Shown here: in pieces, positions 1-8,397 of the stretch
Layout of the letters: each line of letters opens with the position of its first letter
Numbering within the stretch: position 1 is the first letter of the stretch
Assembly (NCBI GenBank): GCA_029244725.1
Contig: JAQWQJ010000019.1
Span: 1-64,000, forward strand
DNA: 64,000 bases
DNA from: Paracoccaceae bacterium
GTDB taxonomy: Bacteria > Pseudomonadota > Alphaproteobacteria > Rhodobacterales > Rhodobacteraceae
Reading direction: 5' to 3'
Made by a program: the position numbers and the translations under genes
The notes under the pieces: generated by a model
Told to the model about the DNA's origin: nothing
What the model saw: only the letters and a program-made list of their open reading frames with translations
The model's database searches: none

Positions 1-1494
1 GCGCACGCTGCTGCGCATGCAAAAGCTGGCGGAACATTGCGCATTCAGCAAGAAGTACGCGCGCTTAAAGACCCACGTACTTATGATTGGGCACAAATTG
101 CGAACTTTACACGTGGTTGGCTGGAATATCTTGTACGCATCAACGCCGACGGTTCCATCGAAGGCCGTCTGCTTGAGAGCTGGGAAGTAAACGACGACGG
201 CACCGAATACACATTGAGCGTCCGCAAAGGCGTCAAGTGGAACAATGGTGACGACTTCACAGCCGAAGATGTTGCACGCAACATCGCAGGTTGGGCAGAC
301 AAAAGCGTTGACGGTAATTCAATGACCGGCCGAATGGCAACTTTGATTGATGCCGATTCTGGAAAGGCCGGTGAAGGTGTTATAACGGTTGTGGATAGCC
401 ACACTGTAAAATTGGTACTGCCTCGTCCAGACATCACAATCATTGTTGGCATGGGCGACTATCCAGCTGCGATCACACACGCATCACACACAGCTGATAC
501 AATGCTTTCTAACCCCATTGGCACCGGAGCGTATTTGCCGGAATCACTGGAAGTTGGCGTTCGCGGAGTTCTGGTCAAAAATCCGAACCACACGTCTTGG
601 TCCGAAGGCAACTACCTTGACCGGATCGAATTTGTCGATTTTGGCACTGACCCAGCTGCGTTTGTTGCGGCCGCGGATGCTGATGAATTCGATATGACGT
701 ACGAGATTACCGGCGAGTTCATCGACATCTTTGATGGCTTTTCAGGTTGGACTAAATCTTCGGTGAACACAGCGCAAACAATTGTTATTCGTTGTCAACA
801 AACAGCCGAAGTTGACGGCAAAACACCTTATGCTGACGCACGTGTTCGTCGTGCAATGGCAATGGCCGTCGATAACGCTGTTTGCCTCGAGCTTGGCTAT
901 GCTGGTAACGGCAGCGTTGCTGAAAACCACCACGTTGCGCCGTTGCACCCAGAATACGCAGCCCTGCCTAAGCAGGTTGTGGATGGTGCCGCAGCAAAAG
1001 CTCTGATGGAAGAAGCTGGTTTGGCTGACTTTGAGCACGAGTTGATCTCAATCGATGCTGGCTGGCGCAGGGACACCACTGACTCTGTTGCCGCACAATT
1101 GCGCGACGCTGGCATCAAGGTGAAACGGACCGTTCTGCCGGGTTCCACGTTCTGGAACGATTGGGCAAAATATCCGTTCAGCTCTACAAACTGGAGCCAA
1201 CGTCCACTTGGCGTTCAGGTGCTGGCACTGGCTTATCGTTCAGGTGAAGCTTGGAACGAAACTGGCTTTAACAATGCTGAATTTGACAGCCTGCTAGAAT
1301 CGGCCCTGTCGATTGTTGACACTGACAAACGTCGCGAAGTTATGGCCAAAATCGAAAAGATCATGCAAGACGAAGGCGTGATCATTCAGCCAATTTGGTT
1401 AGGTCTCAACCGTCACCACAAAGACGGTGTTGTGGGCGCAGAAATGCACCCTAGCTATGAGATCTATCCTGACCAATTGGGTTGGAAAGCCTAA
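1..1494 (+). CDS. ABC transporter substrate-binding protein, family 5 (partial 5')
   Basis: Periplasmic binding component of a peptide/opine/nickel-type (SBP family 5) ABC importer. The frame is open from base 1, so the signal peptide and true start lie to the left; 497 residues are visible. The visible N-terminus ([14 protein letters not shown]) looks like the end of a signal sequence followed by the GGTLR motif that opens mature family 5 proteins. Typical later motifs are [19 protein letters not shown], a mid-region [12 protein letters not shown] and a C-terminal [12 protein letters not shown]. Permease and ATPase genes are not in the window and are presumably upstream or elsewhere. Ligand cannot be deduced. 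A strong terminator follows the stop codon. Confidence 0.9.
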   Translation, partial: AHAAAHAKAGGTLRIQQEVRALKDPRTYDWAQIANFTRGWLEYLVRINADGSIEGRLLESWEVNDDGTEYTLSVRKGVKWNNGDDFTAEDVARNIAGWADKSVDGNSMTGRMATLIDADSGKAGEGVITVVDSHTVKLVLPRPDITIIVGMGDYPAAITHASHTADTMLSNPIGTGAYLPESLEVGVRGVLVKNPNHTSWSEGNYLDRIEFVDFGTDPAAFVAAADADEFDMTYEITGEFIDIFDGFSGWTKSSVNTAQTIVIRCQQTAEVDGKTPYADARVRRAMAMAVDNAVCLELGYAGNGSVAENHHVAPLHPEYAALPKQVVDGAAAKALMEEAGLADFEHELISIDAGWRRDTTDSVAAQLRDAGIKVKRTVLPGSTFWNDWAKYPFSSTNWSQRPLGVQVLALAYRSGEAWNETGFNNAEFDSLLESALSIVDTDKRREVMAKIEKIMQDEGVIIQPIWLGLNRHHKDGVVGAEMHPSYEIYPDQLGWKA

Positions 1495-1651
1495 GTTCAT
1501 GAAGTCACGATTGGGTGCAAATTTTTAACTCAATCAAAATCGGCGGTGGATGGGAAATGGACGGCGGGCATTTCATCAAACGTTGGTGGATGAACGGATA
1601 AATCTGACGGTGTTGTAGGCCTATTTGATCTCCCTTCTTAGGCTGAATATG

Positions 1652-1683
1652 AAACGGGGCACTATATGGTGCCCCGTTTTATT
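1652..1683 (+). terminator. Rho-independent terminator after the SBP5 gene
   Basis: A perfect 11-bp stem (AAACGGGGCAC at 1652-1662 with GTGCCCCGTTT at 1669-1679) closes a 6-base loop and runs into TTTTATT. It lies about 160 bases after the solute-binding gene and ends that transcription unit. Its A-rich left flank could also serve the convergent LysR gene. Confidence 0.85.
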
Positions 1684-1827
1684 CAGAACGGCTAATTGCA
1701 ACGCTGAAACGCATGATTAAGACCACCTTTTTGTAGGCTTCACTTTGACCGCTTATTCAAATTTTCTGCTGTAGATTTATTTTGCTTCATAAAAAGTCCA
1801 TGAAATAGTTAGTTGCGGACGCACCTG

Positions 1828-2775
1828 CTATTCGATGCAGGGAGGCGAATTCCCGCCACTTCTTATACCCGCGACGTTGGTCAGAAAATTCCAAAGTTGC
1901 TTGGCGGACGGCGAGAGTTGAGCGTTTGCCCTGTAACACAAAAAGTACGACTTTCTTGGTGTAAGCCCGGCATTTCCAATCCTAACCAGCTTGCCGGACC
2001 GAAACTCGCTGTCGAGCAGATCCGAATAGGCAAGGACGATGCCTTCACCTTTGATTGCCTTGCCGACCGAATGCATGTAGCTGTGACAGGCGGTCGTATT
2101 CCAGGATGAAACTTCGGCAAATCTCTTTTGCTCTAGCCAGCGTTGCCAATTGATCCAATCTGGCGTGAGAATGGGAAATTCCAAAAGAGCAGGCGCGTTC
2201 TGGGCGGGCATTGTGCTGTCAAACATCGCCAGCGCCTCTGCCTTTTCGGCAATCTCTGGCGAAGCTGCGGGCATCAGCTCGCCGCCCAATAGTTCGGTGG
2301 TTTCCCAGCCAAGTACATTCCCATCGCAAAACATAATGGCAAAATCATTCTGTTCCGACAACAATTCAGCTGTGTTTTCAGTCGTCACAACGTTCACATT
2401 GCACGAACTGTCGCCCAGCGAGAATTCCCGGAGTTGCGTGTATAGCCAGAACATCGAGGTGGTTTCATTCGCGGCGATGCGAACCACAGGCTCTCCTGGT
2501 GTTTGGACCTTGGCAATTGCAAGTTTCAGGAAATCCAGCGCAATCTCAACATCCGCCGCTAACACCTTACCTGCTTCGGTAATCTGCAAGGAATTATTGT
2601 CGCGTGAAAAGAGTGGTGTTCCAAGCCAATCTTCAAAACGCTGAATGCGTTTGCTAACGGCCGCTTGAGTTACAAACAGCTCTTGGGCGGCGCTGTTCAG
2701 ACTGGGGTTGTTTGCGGCCGCATGGAAAAACAGCAGGTTATCAAGCGGTGGCAGGTCTTTGCGATATTGGCTCAT
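1828..2775 (-). CDS. LysR-family transcriptional regulator (GcvA-like)
   Basis: DNA-binding regulator of 315 residues. Residues about 8-67 form the winged helix-turn-helix (LLFFHAAANNPSLNSAAQELFVTQAAVSKRIQ split around residue 30), and the rest is the periplasmic-binding-protein-like effector domain. It is transcribed away from the sterol-desaturase/SDR/RidA genes with about 97 bases between the two start codons, the usual LysR layout, so it probably controls that operon. Effector unknown. Start chosen at the ATG that begins MSQYRKDLPPLDN, in line with GcvA-type proteins. Confidence 0.9.
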   Translation of the reverse strand: MSQYRKDLPPLDNLLFFHAAANNPSLNSAAQELFVTQAAVSKRIQRFEDWLGTPLFSRDNNSLQITEAGKVLAADVEIALDFLKLAIAKVQTPGEPVVRIAANETTSMFWLYTQLREFSLGDSSCNVNVVTTENTAELLSEQNDFAIMFCDGNVLGWETTELLGGELMPAASPEIAEKAEALAMFDSTMPAQNAPALLEFPILTPDWINWQRWLEQKRFAEVSSWNTTACHSYMHSVGKAIKGEGIVLAYSDLLDSEFRSGKLVRIGNAGLTPRKSYFLCYRANAQLSPSAKQLWNFLTNVAGIRSGGNSPPCIE

Positions 2776-2872
2776 TCCACAAGGTTATAAGTTTTAGGGA
2801 CAATTACCAACATTTTATGTTCTCCAAAAATAAGTGAAATATCTTCATCTCGAAGTTATAGGAGGGTTTCCG

Positions 2873-3898
2873 ATGTCAGGCACTGATGAGCAGTTGAAAG
2901 CAGGCACGAGCAAGGCATGGAATTGGCATCCAGACCTGCCCGTCGCCGTAACGCCGCTCTTCGCATGGCCGCCGAAGCCAGTCGCGACGCTGAAGTGGTT
3001 CGCCAACAACTGGTTGCCTGTCACCGAACTTACGGTCTACGCGCTGATGGCTTGGGCGACCTGGGCTTGGCTGGTGCCTCCGTTAGAGCAGATGCAAACG
3101 CTTGAGTGGGGCTGGGTTCTGCAACTTTGGGCACGCAATATGGTCGCGATGATTGTTTTTGCCCAAGGTCTGCATCTGTGGCTCTACGGGTGGAAAAGAC
3201 AGGGTGACGATTTCAAGTATGATCGACGCGGGATGGCTAAGAACGCGCGGATTTTCCTGTGGAATGATCAATATTGGGACAACGTGACCTATGCGCTGCT
3301 GTCGGGCGTCACGATTTGGACTGTTTTCGATGCCATTGTCTGGATGGGGTACGCGAATGGCTGGGCACCCATGATCACCGTGCAAAGCAATCCGGTTTGG
3401 TTCTTCGCGCTATTCCTGTTGTTTCCCCTCATTCAATCATTCCATTTCTACTGGCTGCACCGTGCTTTACACGTTCCGTGGATCTACAAGCGCGTGCATT
3501 CGGTACACCACCGCAGTGTCTCAGTCGCGCCGTGGTCTGGCTTTTCCATGCATCCGATCGAGCATATTGGCTACATGAGTTTGCTCCTGATCTTTCTTGT
3601 CGTTCCCGCCCATCCGATCCATTTCATGTTTTTGGGCTATTGGCTGGTGCTGGCGACCGCCACCACTCATGCCGGCTTTGAAAACCTGGTGCTGGGAGAC
3701 AAAGCGCACCTTAAGGTCGGGTCGTTCCACCACCAACTGCATCACCGGTATTTCGAATGTAACTACGGCAATGCCGAGATGCCGTGGGACAACTGGTTCG
3801 GCAGCTATCATGATGGAAGTCATGAAGCGACCGAACGCGTGCGGGAAACCAAGAAGCGTATGTATGCGAACATACAACGCGAAGGAAAAAATAATTGA
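2873..3898 (+). CDS. Sterol desaturase / fatty acid hydroxylase superfamily protein
   Basis: Membrane-bound di-iron oxygenase of the FA_hydroxylase family, 341 residues. The eight-histidine signature is visible: H191 and HRALH (196-200), HSVHH (209-213) and HHQLHH (286-291). Hydrophobic spans lie near residues 50-70, 85-105, 140-160, 175-195 and 235-265. The ATG at 2873 is preferred over an upstream in-frame GTG at 2834 because AGGAGGG lies 6 to 7 bases before it. The stop overlaps the start of the following SDR gene, so the two are translationally coupled. These enzymes hydroxylate or desaturate lipids or sterol-like substrates; the substrate here is unknown. Confidence 0.9.
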   Translation: MSGTDEQLKAGTSKAWNWHPDLPVAVTPLFAWPPKPVATLKWFANNWLPVTELTVYALMAWATWAWLVPPLEQMQTLEWGWVLQLWARNMVAMIVFAQGLHLWLYGWKRQGDDFKYDRRGMAKNARIFLWNDQYWDNVTYALLSGVTIWTVFDAIVWMGYANGWAPMITVQSNPVWFFALFLLFPLIQSFHFYWLHRALHVPWIYKRVHSVHHRSVSVAPWSGFSMHPIEHIGYMSLLLIFLVVPAHPIHFMFLGYWLVLATATTHAGFENLVLGDKAHLKVGSFHHQLHHRYFECNYGNAEMPWDNWFGSYHDGSHEATERVRETKKRMYANIQREGKNN

Positions 3899-4692
3899 CA
3901 CCGGGTCAAATGCTGGTGGATCGGCGCGCCTTTCCTCTACTGAAAGACAAAGTTGCTCTGGTCACCGGAGCTGGGTCCGGAATCGGGCGCGCAGGTGCGA
4001 TCGCAATGGCACAGCACGGCGCAACAGTGATTGTAACTGATCTTGATTACGAGAAAGCGGCGCAAGTCTCTACTTCGATAAAAGCAGAAGGTGCTAGCGC
4101 TTATTCTGCCGCTTTGGATGTGACAGATGATAGTGCTGTGAATGCCGTAATCGACGAAACCGTCATGACACATGGTCGGTTGGATATTCTACACTCACAC
4201 GCAGGATACCAAATTGAGGGCAATCTTGAGCAGGTTCCGCTGGAGGGCATGGATTTATCATGGCGTCTGAACGTACGCTCGCATTTTATTGCGGCACGTG
4301 CTGCCGTGGGGCATATGCGGGCGCTGGGAGGCGGCAGTGTTATCATCACTGCATCCAATTCTGGCGTGCAATATGACCCTGAAATGATTGCTTATGCCAC
4401 GACAAAGCACGCTGTAGTGGCGATGACGCGGCAAATGGCGGCCGATTATGCGAAGCACAACATACGGTTCAACACACTTTGTCCAGGCTTCATCGACACC
4501 CCATTCAATGCCGGTTTTGAAAAGCAAATGGGAGGGCGAGAAAAACTTGAAAACTACATATCGCAGACAATCCCAATGGGCCGCTGGGGTACAACTGGCG
4601 AAGTGGCTGACTCTATCCTGTTTCTTGCCTCAGACATGTCCACATTTATGACAGGCCATGCGTTGGTGATCGACGGTGGTGAATGCATCTGA
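3895..4692 (+). CDS. Short-chain dehydrogenase/reductase (SDR)
   Basis: Classical SDR, 265 residues. The nucleotide-binding motif TGAGSGIG is at residues 24-31, a catalytic serine region near 154-156 and the YATTK motif gives Y167 and K171. The usual NNAG is replaced by SHAG. The TTG at 3895 overlaps the previous stop codon and has GAAGGA 8 bases upstream; an ATG at 3910 is the alternative start. A C-terminal DGGECI ends the protein as in FabG-like SDRs. It probably oxidises or reduces a product of the adjacent di-iron oxygenase; cofactor and substrate are not evident. Confidence 0.9.
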   Translation: MTPGQMLVDRRAFPLLKDKVALVTGAGSGIGRAGAIAMAQHGATVIVTDLDYEKAAQVSTSIKAEGASAYSAALDVTDDSAVNAVIDETVMTHGRLDILHSHAGYQIEGNLEQVPLEGMDLSWRLNVRSHFIAARAAVGHMRALGGGSVIITASNSGVQYDPEMIAYATTKHAVVAMTRQMAADYAKHNIRFNTLCPGFIDTPFNAGFEKQMGGREKLENYISQTIPMGRWGTTGEVADSILFLASDMSTFMTGHALVIDGGECI

Positions 4693-4888
4693 CTTTAACA
4701 TGTGAGGTTGAATCCGCCCTAGGGGGTGGTCAGCAAATATCCACCATCGAAAGTTGACACAGTGAGACGCTATTTGAGCAGACGTAGGAAACGACTTTGG
4801 TCGGAAGATGATGTCTATGAGTTTGGCCCATTTTAAAAATACCCGATGACAAGCCCGAAAGGGATGGCTCCACAAAAAGGACTTGAAG

Positions 4889-5230
4889 ATGATTGAACGT
4901 ATTGATGCCGGTGTCCGGTCTTCCAAAATTGTAAAGCATAACGGGGTTGCCTACCTCTCTGGCCAAGTAGGTGAGGGAGAAACGATCCAAGAGCAGGTTA
5001 AGATCTGCCTGGGAAAGATCGACGCTTTTCTGGAGCAGGCAGGGTCCAGTCGTGAACAGATGTTGCGTGTCACAATCTGGCTGGCAGATATGTCAGATTT
5101 TGCCGGTCTTAACGAAGTCTGGAATGCTTGGGTTCCTGAGGGTCACGCGCCAGCCCGTGCCTGCGGCGAAGCCAAGCTAGCCCGTGCAGAATTGAGGGTC
5201 GAATTTATCGTGGACGCGGCCTACGATTGA
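4889..5230 (+). CDS. RidA/YjgF/YER057c family protein
   Basis: Small Rid-family protein of 113 residues. RidA members hydrolyse reactive enamine/imine intermediates released by PLP enzymes; other Rid subfamilies have unrelated or unknown roles. The region PARACGEAKLAR carries the conserved arginine that binds the substrate carboxylate in RidA proteins. The start at ATG 4889 follows AAAAAGG with 8 bases spacing; an upstream in-frame TTG at 4883 is less likely. It lies 196 bases after the SDR gene on the same strand and may belong to that operon. Immediately after its stop the sequence turns into mobile-element debris. Confidence 0.85.
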   Translation: MIERIDAGVRSSKIVKHNGVAYLSGQVGEGETIQEQVKICLGKIDAFLEQAGSSREQMLRVTIWLADMSDFAGLNEVWNAWVPEGHAPARACGEAKLARAELRVEFIVDAAYD

Positions 5231-5231
5231 T

Positions 5232-5321
5232 CTGTTGCGGGTTTCGGCTTCGCTCAATCGCACCGGCAACACCGTCAACCAGATTGCGCAGCGCCTGAAC
5301 GAGGCGAGCGGTGTGCTGTAA
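5232..5321 (+). pseudogene. Remnant of a MobC-like mobilisation protein (C-terminal end)
   Basis: The 29 codons before the TAA at 5319-5321 read LLRVSASLNRTGNTVNQIAQ followed by RLNEASGVL, which resembles the C-terminal region of MobC relaxosome proteins (R-x-G-N-N-hydrophobic-NQ-x-A-x-x-LN). No start codon or N-terminal part is present; the fragment begins directly behind the RidA stop. Base composition is more GC-rich than the surrounding sequence. Identified by eye only. Confidence 0.45.
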
Positions 5322-5352
5322 GCGAAGCGCTGCGATTTTGTAGATTGGCGCA

Positions 5353-5391
5353 CCTGTCATCAGATTGGGACCTTCTCAATCTGATGACAGG
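5353..5391. repeat. Perfect 15-bp inverted repeat in mobile-element scar
   Basis: CCTGTCATCAGATTG at 5353-5367 is the exact reverse complement of CAATCTGATGACAGG at 5377-5391, with a 9-base centre that can extend the stem by wobble pairing. It sits between the MobC-like end and a recombinase-like start, 8 bases before an ATG and overlapping the AGGAGG-like ribosome site (ACAGGAGG). It could be an element end, a recombination site or an RNA hairpin hiding the ribosome site. No T-run follows, so it is not a typical terminator. Confidence 0.8.
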
Positions 5392-5399
5392 AGGTTCCG

Positions 5400-5465
5400 A
5401 TGGTGGAACATTATGTACCCGCGCTGCGCAAGTGCTTTCTCGAAGACATGCGGACCGCGGGGCTC
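5400..5465 (+). pseudogene. Recombinase/transposase-like N-terminal fragment
   Basis: An ATG at 5400 with AGGAGG a few bases upstream begins MVEHYVPALRKCFLEDMRTA. This resembles the N-terminal SAM-like segment of tyrosine recombinases found with IS91-type elements (LRxxMLEDMxxRxL). The similarity ends at about codon 22, where an IS3 transposase begins in another frame. The resemblance is short and rests on memory of the family. Confidence 0.3.
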
Positions 5466-5545
5466 AATACCTGTCGATCAAGTATTCCGAGCGCCTTGAA
5501 GAGGCGAAGGTCGGGGCCTCGGTCGGCAGTAGCGGGGACAGTTAG
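5447..5545 (+). pseudogene. IS3-family transposase (OrfB) fragment
   Basis: The frame ending at the TAG at 5543-5545 contains HADRGAQYLSIKYSERLEEA followed by KVGASVGSSGDS. This matches the well-known DDE core segment of IS3-group OrfB (HHSDRGSQYxSIxYxERLxxAGIxPSVGSxGDSYDNA). It stops exactly before the conserved tyrosine and lacks the rest of the integrase core, so it cannot be functional. It is a scar of a past insertion followed by deletion. Confidence 0.75.
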
Positions 5546-6206
5546 GGGTAACCACGCAGTTGTCCAGTTTCGGCTTCGTCCGTGACTTGTGAATTCGAAG
5601 TTTGATTCTCGCTGCGGCCTGTATGAATGACCGTTGTTTCCGCTGCATAGCGGCACCGAACTCCTTGCTCACGTGGCATTCCTGACGCTGCGAGCGCACG
5701 CAGCGAGAAAATCCAAGGAACAGGTTGGGCTCGAAGCCGCCATTAGCTGCACATTGTCTGAATTTCTGCTATGCGGGACAAAACTGCCATCTGTCTTGCG
5801 TGAGATTTTTGGCCGACCTAGGGTAGGAATGCCCTTTCGACGCTGCCAAACCCTCTAATGCCCCTCTATGAAGGTTCACTGCATGATGCTGGATCAATAC
5901 ACCCACAACTAGGCGTTCTGAATTACTAACTTGCAGTCAAAACGGATGCCATTAGACTGTACTGTGTATAGCCGCGCTGGTAGAAATGCAAAGGTGCTCG
6001 AGGACCTGTGCAAATCTCATCCTAAACAGCTACGCGTTTATGTAGAATGCAATCCGGTAACAGTTCTTTTATGTGAAAATGAGCAGGTTATTAGCGCGCT
6101 TACGTAAGAAATTCGTTGTTAGATATCTGAAGTCAATGTTTTCAAAGTTCAATGTTTCGTCATGAGAATTCTACGTTCGATCGGATCACATCAAACTAAA
6201 CTGAAT
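5546..6206. other. Non-coding stretch, nothing recognised
   Basis: About 660 bases between the IS3 fragment and bhcR. Open frames here are short, with no ribosome site and no recognisable protein. The first 330 bases look GC-rich like the scar to the left and the rest is AT-richer. It may hold further decayed mobile DNA, but no similarity could be seen. Confidence 0.6.
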
Positions 6207-7040
6207 TTAGACCAACTGCCCCCCTATGGCATTTGAAAGGTCAATTGCGGCCGATTTTACGTGCTGACTCAACTCCTCCAGCATGTTCTGTGAAATACGG
6301 CTAACTGGTCCGGACACCGAAATACCCGCCACAACTTCTTGGTTCATGTCGAAAACCGGCGCGGCAATGCAGCGCATTCCAATGTTCTTTTCTTCATCGT
6401 CAAACGCATAGCCCCGTTCTCGTGTTGCCTTGAGGTCTTCTTTCAAGTCTTCCGCGTTCGTCTTTGATCGTTCAGTAAACCCCTCAAAAATACTGGAACT
6501 CAATAGGCGATCAAAACGGTCCCGTTCCATATACGCCAAAAGAACCTTACCGATTCCCGATGCATGCATTTGCGATAATGTCCCCGGGGGGAAAAATGCT
6601 CGGATGTTGGCTTGAGTTTCCACTTGGCTCAAAAACAGCACTGACCCTTCTTTTTCCACGCCAAGGTTTGCCGTTTCTCCGGTGGTTTCCATTAACTTGC
6701 GCAAGATCGGACGTGCGCAATCGACAAGGCTGGTTTTGCGCAAATAGCGCGCCCCGATTATGAAAGATTGCGCCCCCAAGTGCCAATGCTGTTGGTTTGA
6801 ATCAAATTCAACCAAACCTCGACCTCCTAGGGTCACCAAAACGCGGTAAATGGTTGCCGGTGACTGCCCTAACGCGTCAGCTATGGATGACAAGGACTGG
6901 CCCTCGGAGAGGCTTACAAATTCAAGAACCTCCATCGCTCGGTCCAAGGATTTTATGGTATTCTGGGCCGTGTTATCCTGCCAGCCACGTGGCCGCCCAC
7001 GCGCTCGCCTTCTTGAGATCACATCATCATGGTTTTCCAT
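6207..7040 (-). CDS. bhcR: IclR-family regulator of the beta-hydroxyaspartate cycle
   Basis: IclR-type transcription factor, 277 residues: basic N-terminus (RRRARGRPRG), winged helix-turn-helix at about residues 28-88 (SLSSIADALGQSPATIYRVL) and a C-terminal effector domain. It is divergent from bhcABCD, the arrangement described for BhcR, which responds to glyoxylate in Paracoccus. The identification rests on this position beside all four cycle genes plus the family; the sequence alone would only say IclR. A TTTCA-N5-TGAAA inverted repeat in the intergenic region is a candidate binding site. Confidence 0.85.
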   Translation of the reverse strand: MENHDDVISRRRARGRPRGWQDNTAQNTIKSLDRAMEVLEFVSLSEGQSLSSIADALGQSPATIYRVLVTLGGRGLVEFDSNQQHWHLGAQSFIIGARYLRKTSLVDCARPILRKLMETTGETANLGVEKEGSVLFLSQVETQANIRAFFPPGTLSQMHASGIGKVLLAYMERDRFDRLLSSSIFEGFTERSKTNAEDLKEDLKATRERGYAFDDEEKNIGMRCIAAPVFDMNQEVVAGISVSGPVSRISQNMLEELSQHVKSAAIDLSNAIGGQLV

Positions 7041-7069
7041 ATTGTGCTTTCGAAGTTTCTAAAAAATCA

Positions 7070-7084
7070 TTTCACCATATGAAA
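7070..7084. promoter_or_regulatory. Candidate IclR (BhcR) operator
   Basis: TTTCA (7070-7074), five bases, TGAAA (7080-7084) form a perfect inverted repeat 30 bases from the bhcR start. It lies just upstream of a TTGACA at 7096-7101 that may be the -35 element of bhcABCD. The same TTCA-N5-TGAA core occurs before the other IclR-controlled operon at 41421. Confidence 0.45.
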
Positions 7085-7206
7085 AACACAACTCATTGAC
7101 AAGTATATATAATATCCAACTTATCAATTTTAAAAAACAATTTCAAAAAAATTTCAAGATCTCAGCACATTCTTTAAACTCTGAATTAGAACAATTGGAG
7201 ATCGCT

Positions 7207-8397
7207 ATGAGCTTTCAAAACCCCGTCTTTATTCCAGGTCCCACTAATATTCCGGAAAGCCTGCGCAAAGCGTGCGACATGCCCACTATTGATCATCGGT
7301 CCCCGCTGTTTGGCCAAATATTGCATCCCGCGCGCGCGGGTGTGAAAAAGGTACTGAAAAGTGAAACTGCCGAAGTTTTCATTTTCCCTTCGACTGGAAC
7401 AGGTGGATGGGAAACGGCGATGACGAACACCCTCTCAGCTGGTGAAAAAGTATTGGCCGCGCGAAATGGGATGTTTAGCCATCGTTGGATCGACATGTGT
7501 CAAAGGCATGATCTGGATGTCTGTATCGTCGAAACTCCTTGGGGGGACGGACTGCCAGCTGACAAATACGAGGCTATCCTTACAGCCGACAAAAACCATG
7601 AAATCAAAGCGGTCTTAGCCACGCATAACGAAACGGCGACGGGCGTAAAATCTGACATTGCTGCCGTTCGCGCAGCTTTGGACGCAGCAAATCATCCGGC
7701 GTTGCTATTTGTCGACGGAGTATCTTCGATCGCTTCTATGGATTTCCGAATGGACGAATGGGGCGTAGATGTTGCCGTCACTGGATCGCAAAAAGGTTTC
7801 ATGTTGTCTGCTGGGTTGGCCATTGTTGGATTTAGTCAAAAGGCAATGGAAGCGACTCAATCGGCAAAACTACCGCGAACCTTTTTCGATGTCGCTGACA
7901 TGGGCAAAGGTTACGCCAACAACGCCTATCCATACACGCCTGCCGTAGGATTGCTGAACGGTCTCAATGAATCCTGCAAAATGCTGTTGGATGAAGGTAT
8001 CGAAAACGTTTTCGCGCGACACACGCGCATCGCAAACGGAGTGCGCTCGGCTGTTGCGGCTTGGGGGCTTGAGCTTTGTGCAAATGATGTTTCGGTTTAT
8101 TCGGACACAGTTAGTGCAATCCGTACACCGGACAGTTTTGATGCAACTGAAATTGTAACTCACGCGGCATCAAAATACGGAGTCGCATTCGGAGTGGGTC
8201 TCGGTGAAGTTGCCGGGAAAGTATTCCGGATCGGTCACCTCGGAAGTTTGACGGATGTGATGGCGCTTTCGGGTATCGCAACGGCTGAAATGTGCATGGT
8301 CGATCTCGGCCTAAACATCGAACTAGGGTCCGGCGTTGCGGCTGCACAGGAATTTTACCGTGGTTCAACAGCAGACAATCAAATGGGGGCAGCGTGA
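7207..8397 (+). CDS. bhcA: Aspartate-glyoxylate aminotransferase
   Basis: First enzyme of the beta-hydroxyaspartate cycle: transfers the amino group of L-aspartate to glyoxylate, giving glycine and oxaloacetate. Class V aminotransferase fold, 396 residues; K196 in TGSQKGFM is the expected PLP lysine and D170 in VDGVSS binds the pyridine nitrogen. ATG 7207 has GGAG six bases upstream. An in-frame TTG at 7096 would add 37 residues of low-complexity leader and coincides with the putative promoter, so it was rejected. The stop shares one base with the bhcB start. A serine-glyoxylate aminotransferase would look similar; the four-gene context decides. Confidence 0.93.
   Translation: MSFQNPVFIPGPTNIPESLRKACDMPTIDHRSPLFGQILHPARAGVKKVLKSETAEVFIFPSTGTGGWETAMTNTLSAGEKVLAARNGMFSHRWIDMCQRHDLDVCIVETPWGDGLPADKYEAILTADKNHEIKAVLATHNETATGVKSDIAAVRAALDAANHPALLFVDGVSSIASMDFRMDEWGVDVAVTGSQKGFMLSAGLAIVGFSQKAMEATQSAKLPRTFFDVADMGKGYANNAYPYTPAVGLLNGLNESCKMLLDEGIENVFARHTRIANGVRSAVAAWGLELCANDVSVYSDTVSAIRTPDSFDATEIVTHAASKYGVAFGVGLGEVAGKVFRIGHLGSLTDVMALSGIATAEMCMVDLGLNIELGSGVAAAQEFYRGSTADNQMGAA

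Noticed and set aside
5353-5391. Inverted repeat as a rho-independent terminator for the RidA gene
   Set aside because: No T-run follows; the right arm runs straight into a ribosome site and ATG.
7096-7206. Extended TTG start for bhcA
   Set aside because: The extra 37 codons are AT-rich, include the probable promoter, and the ATG at 7207 has a proper ribosome site.
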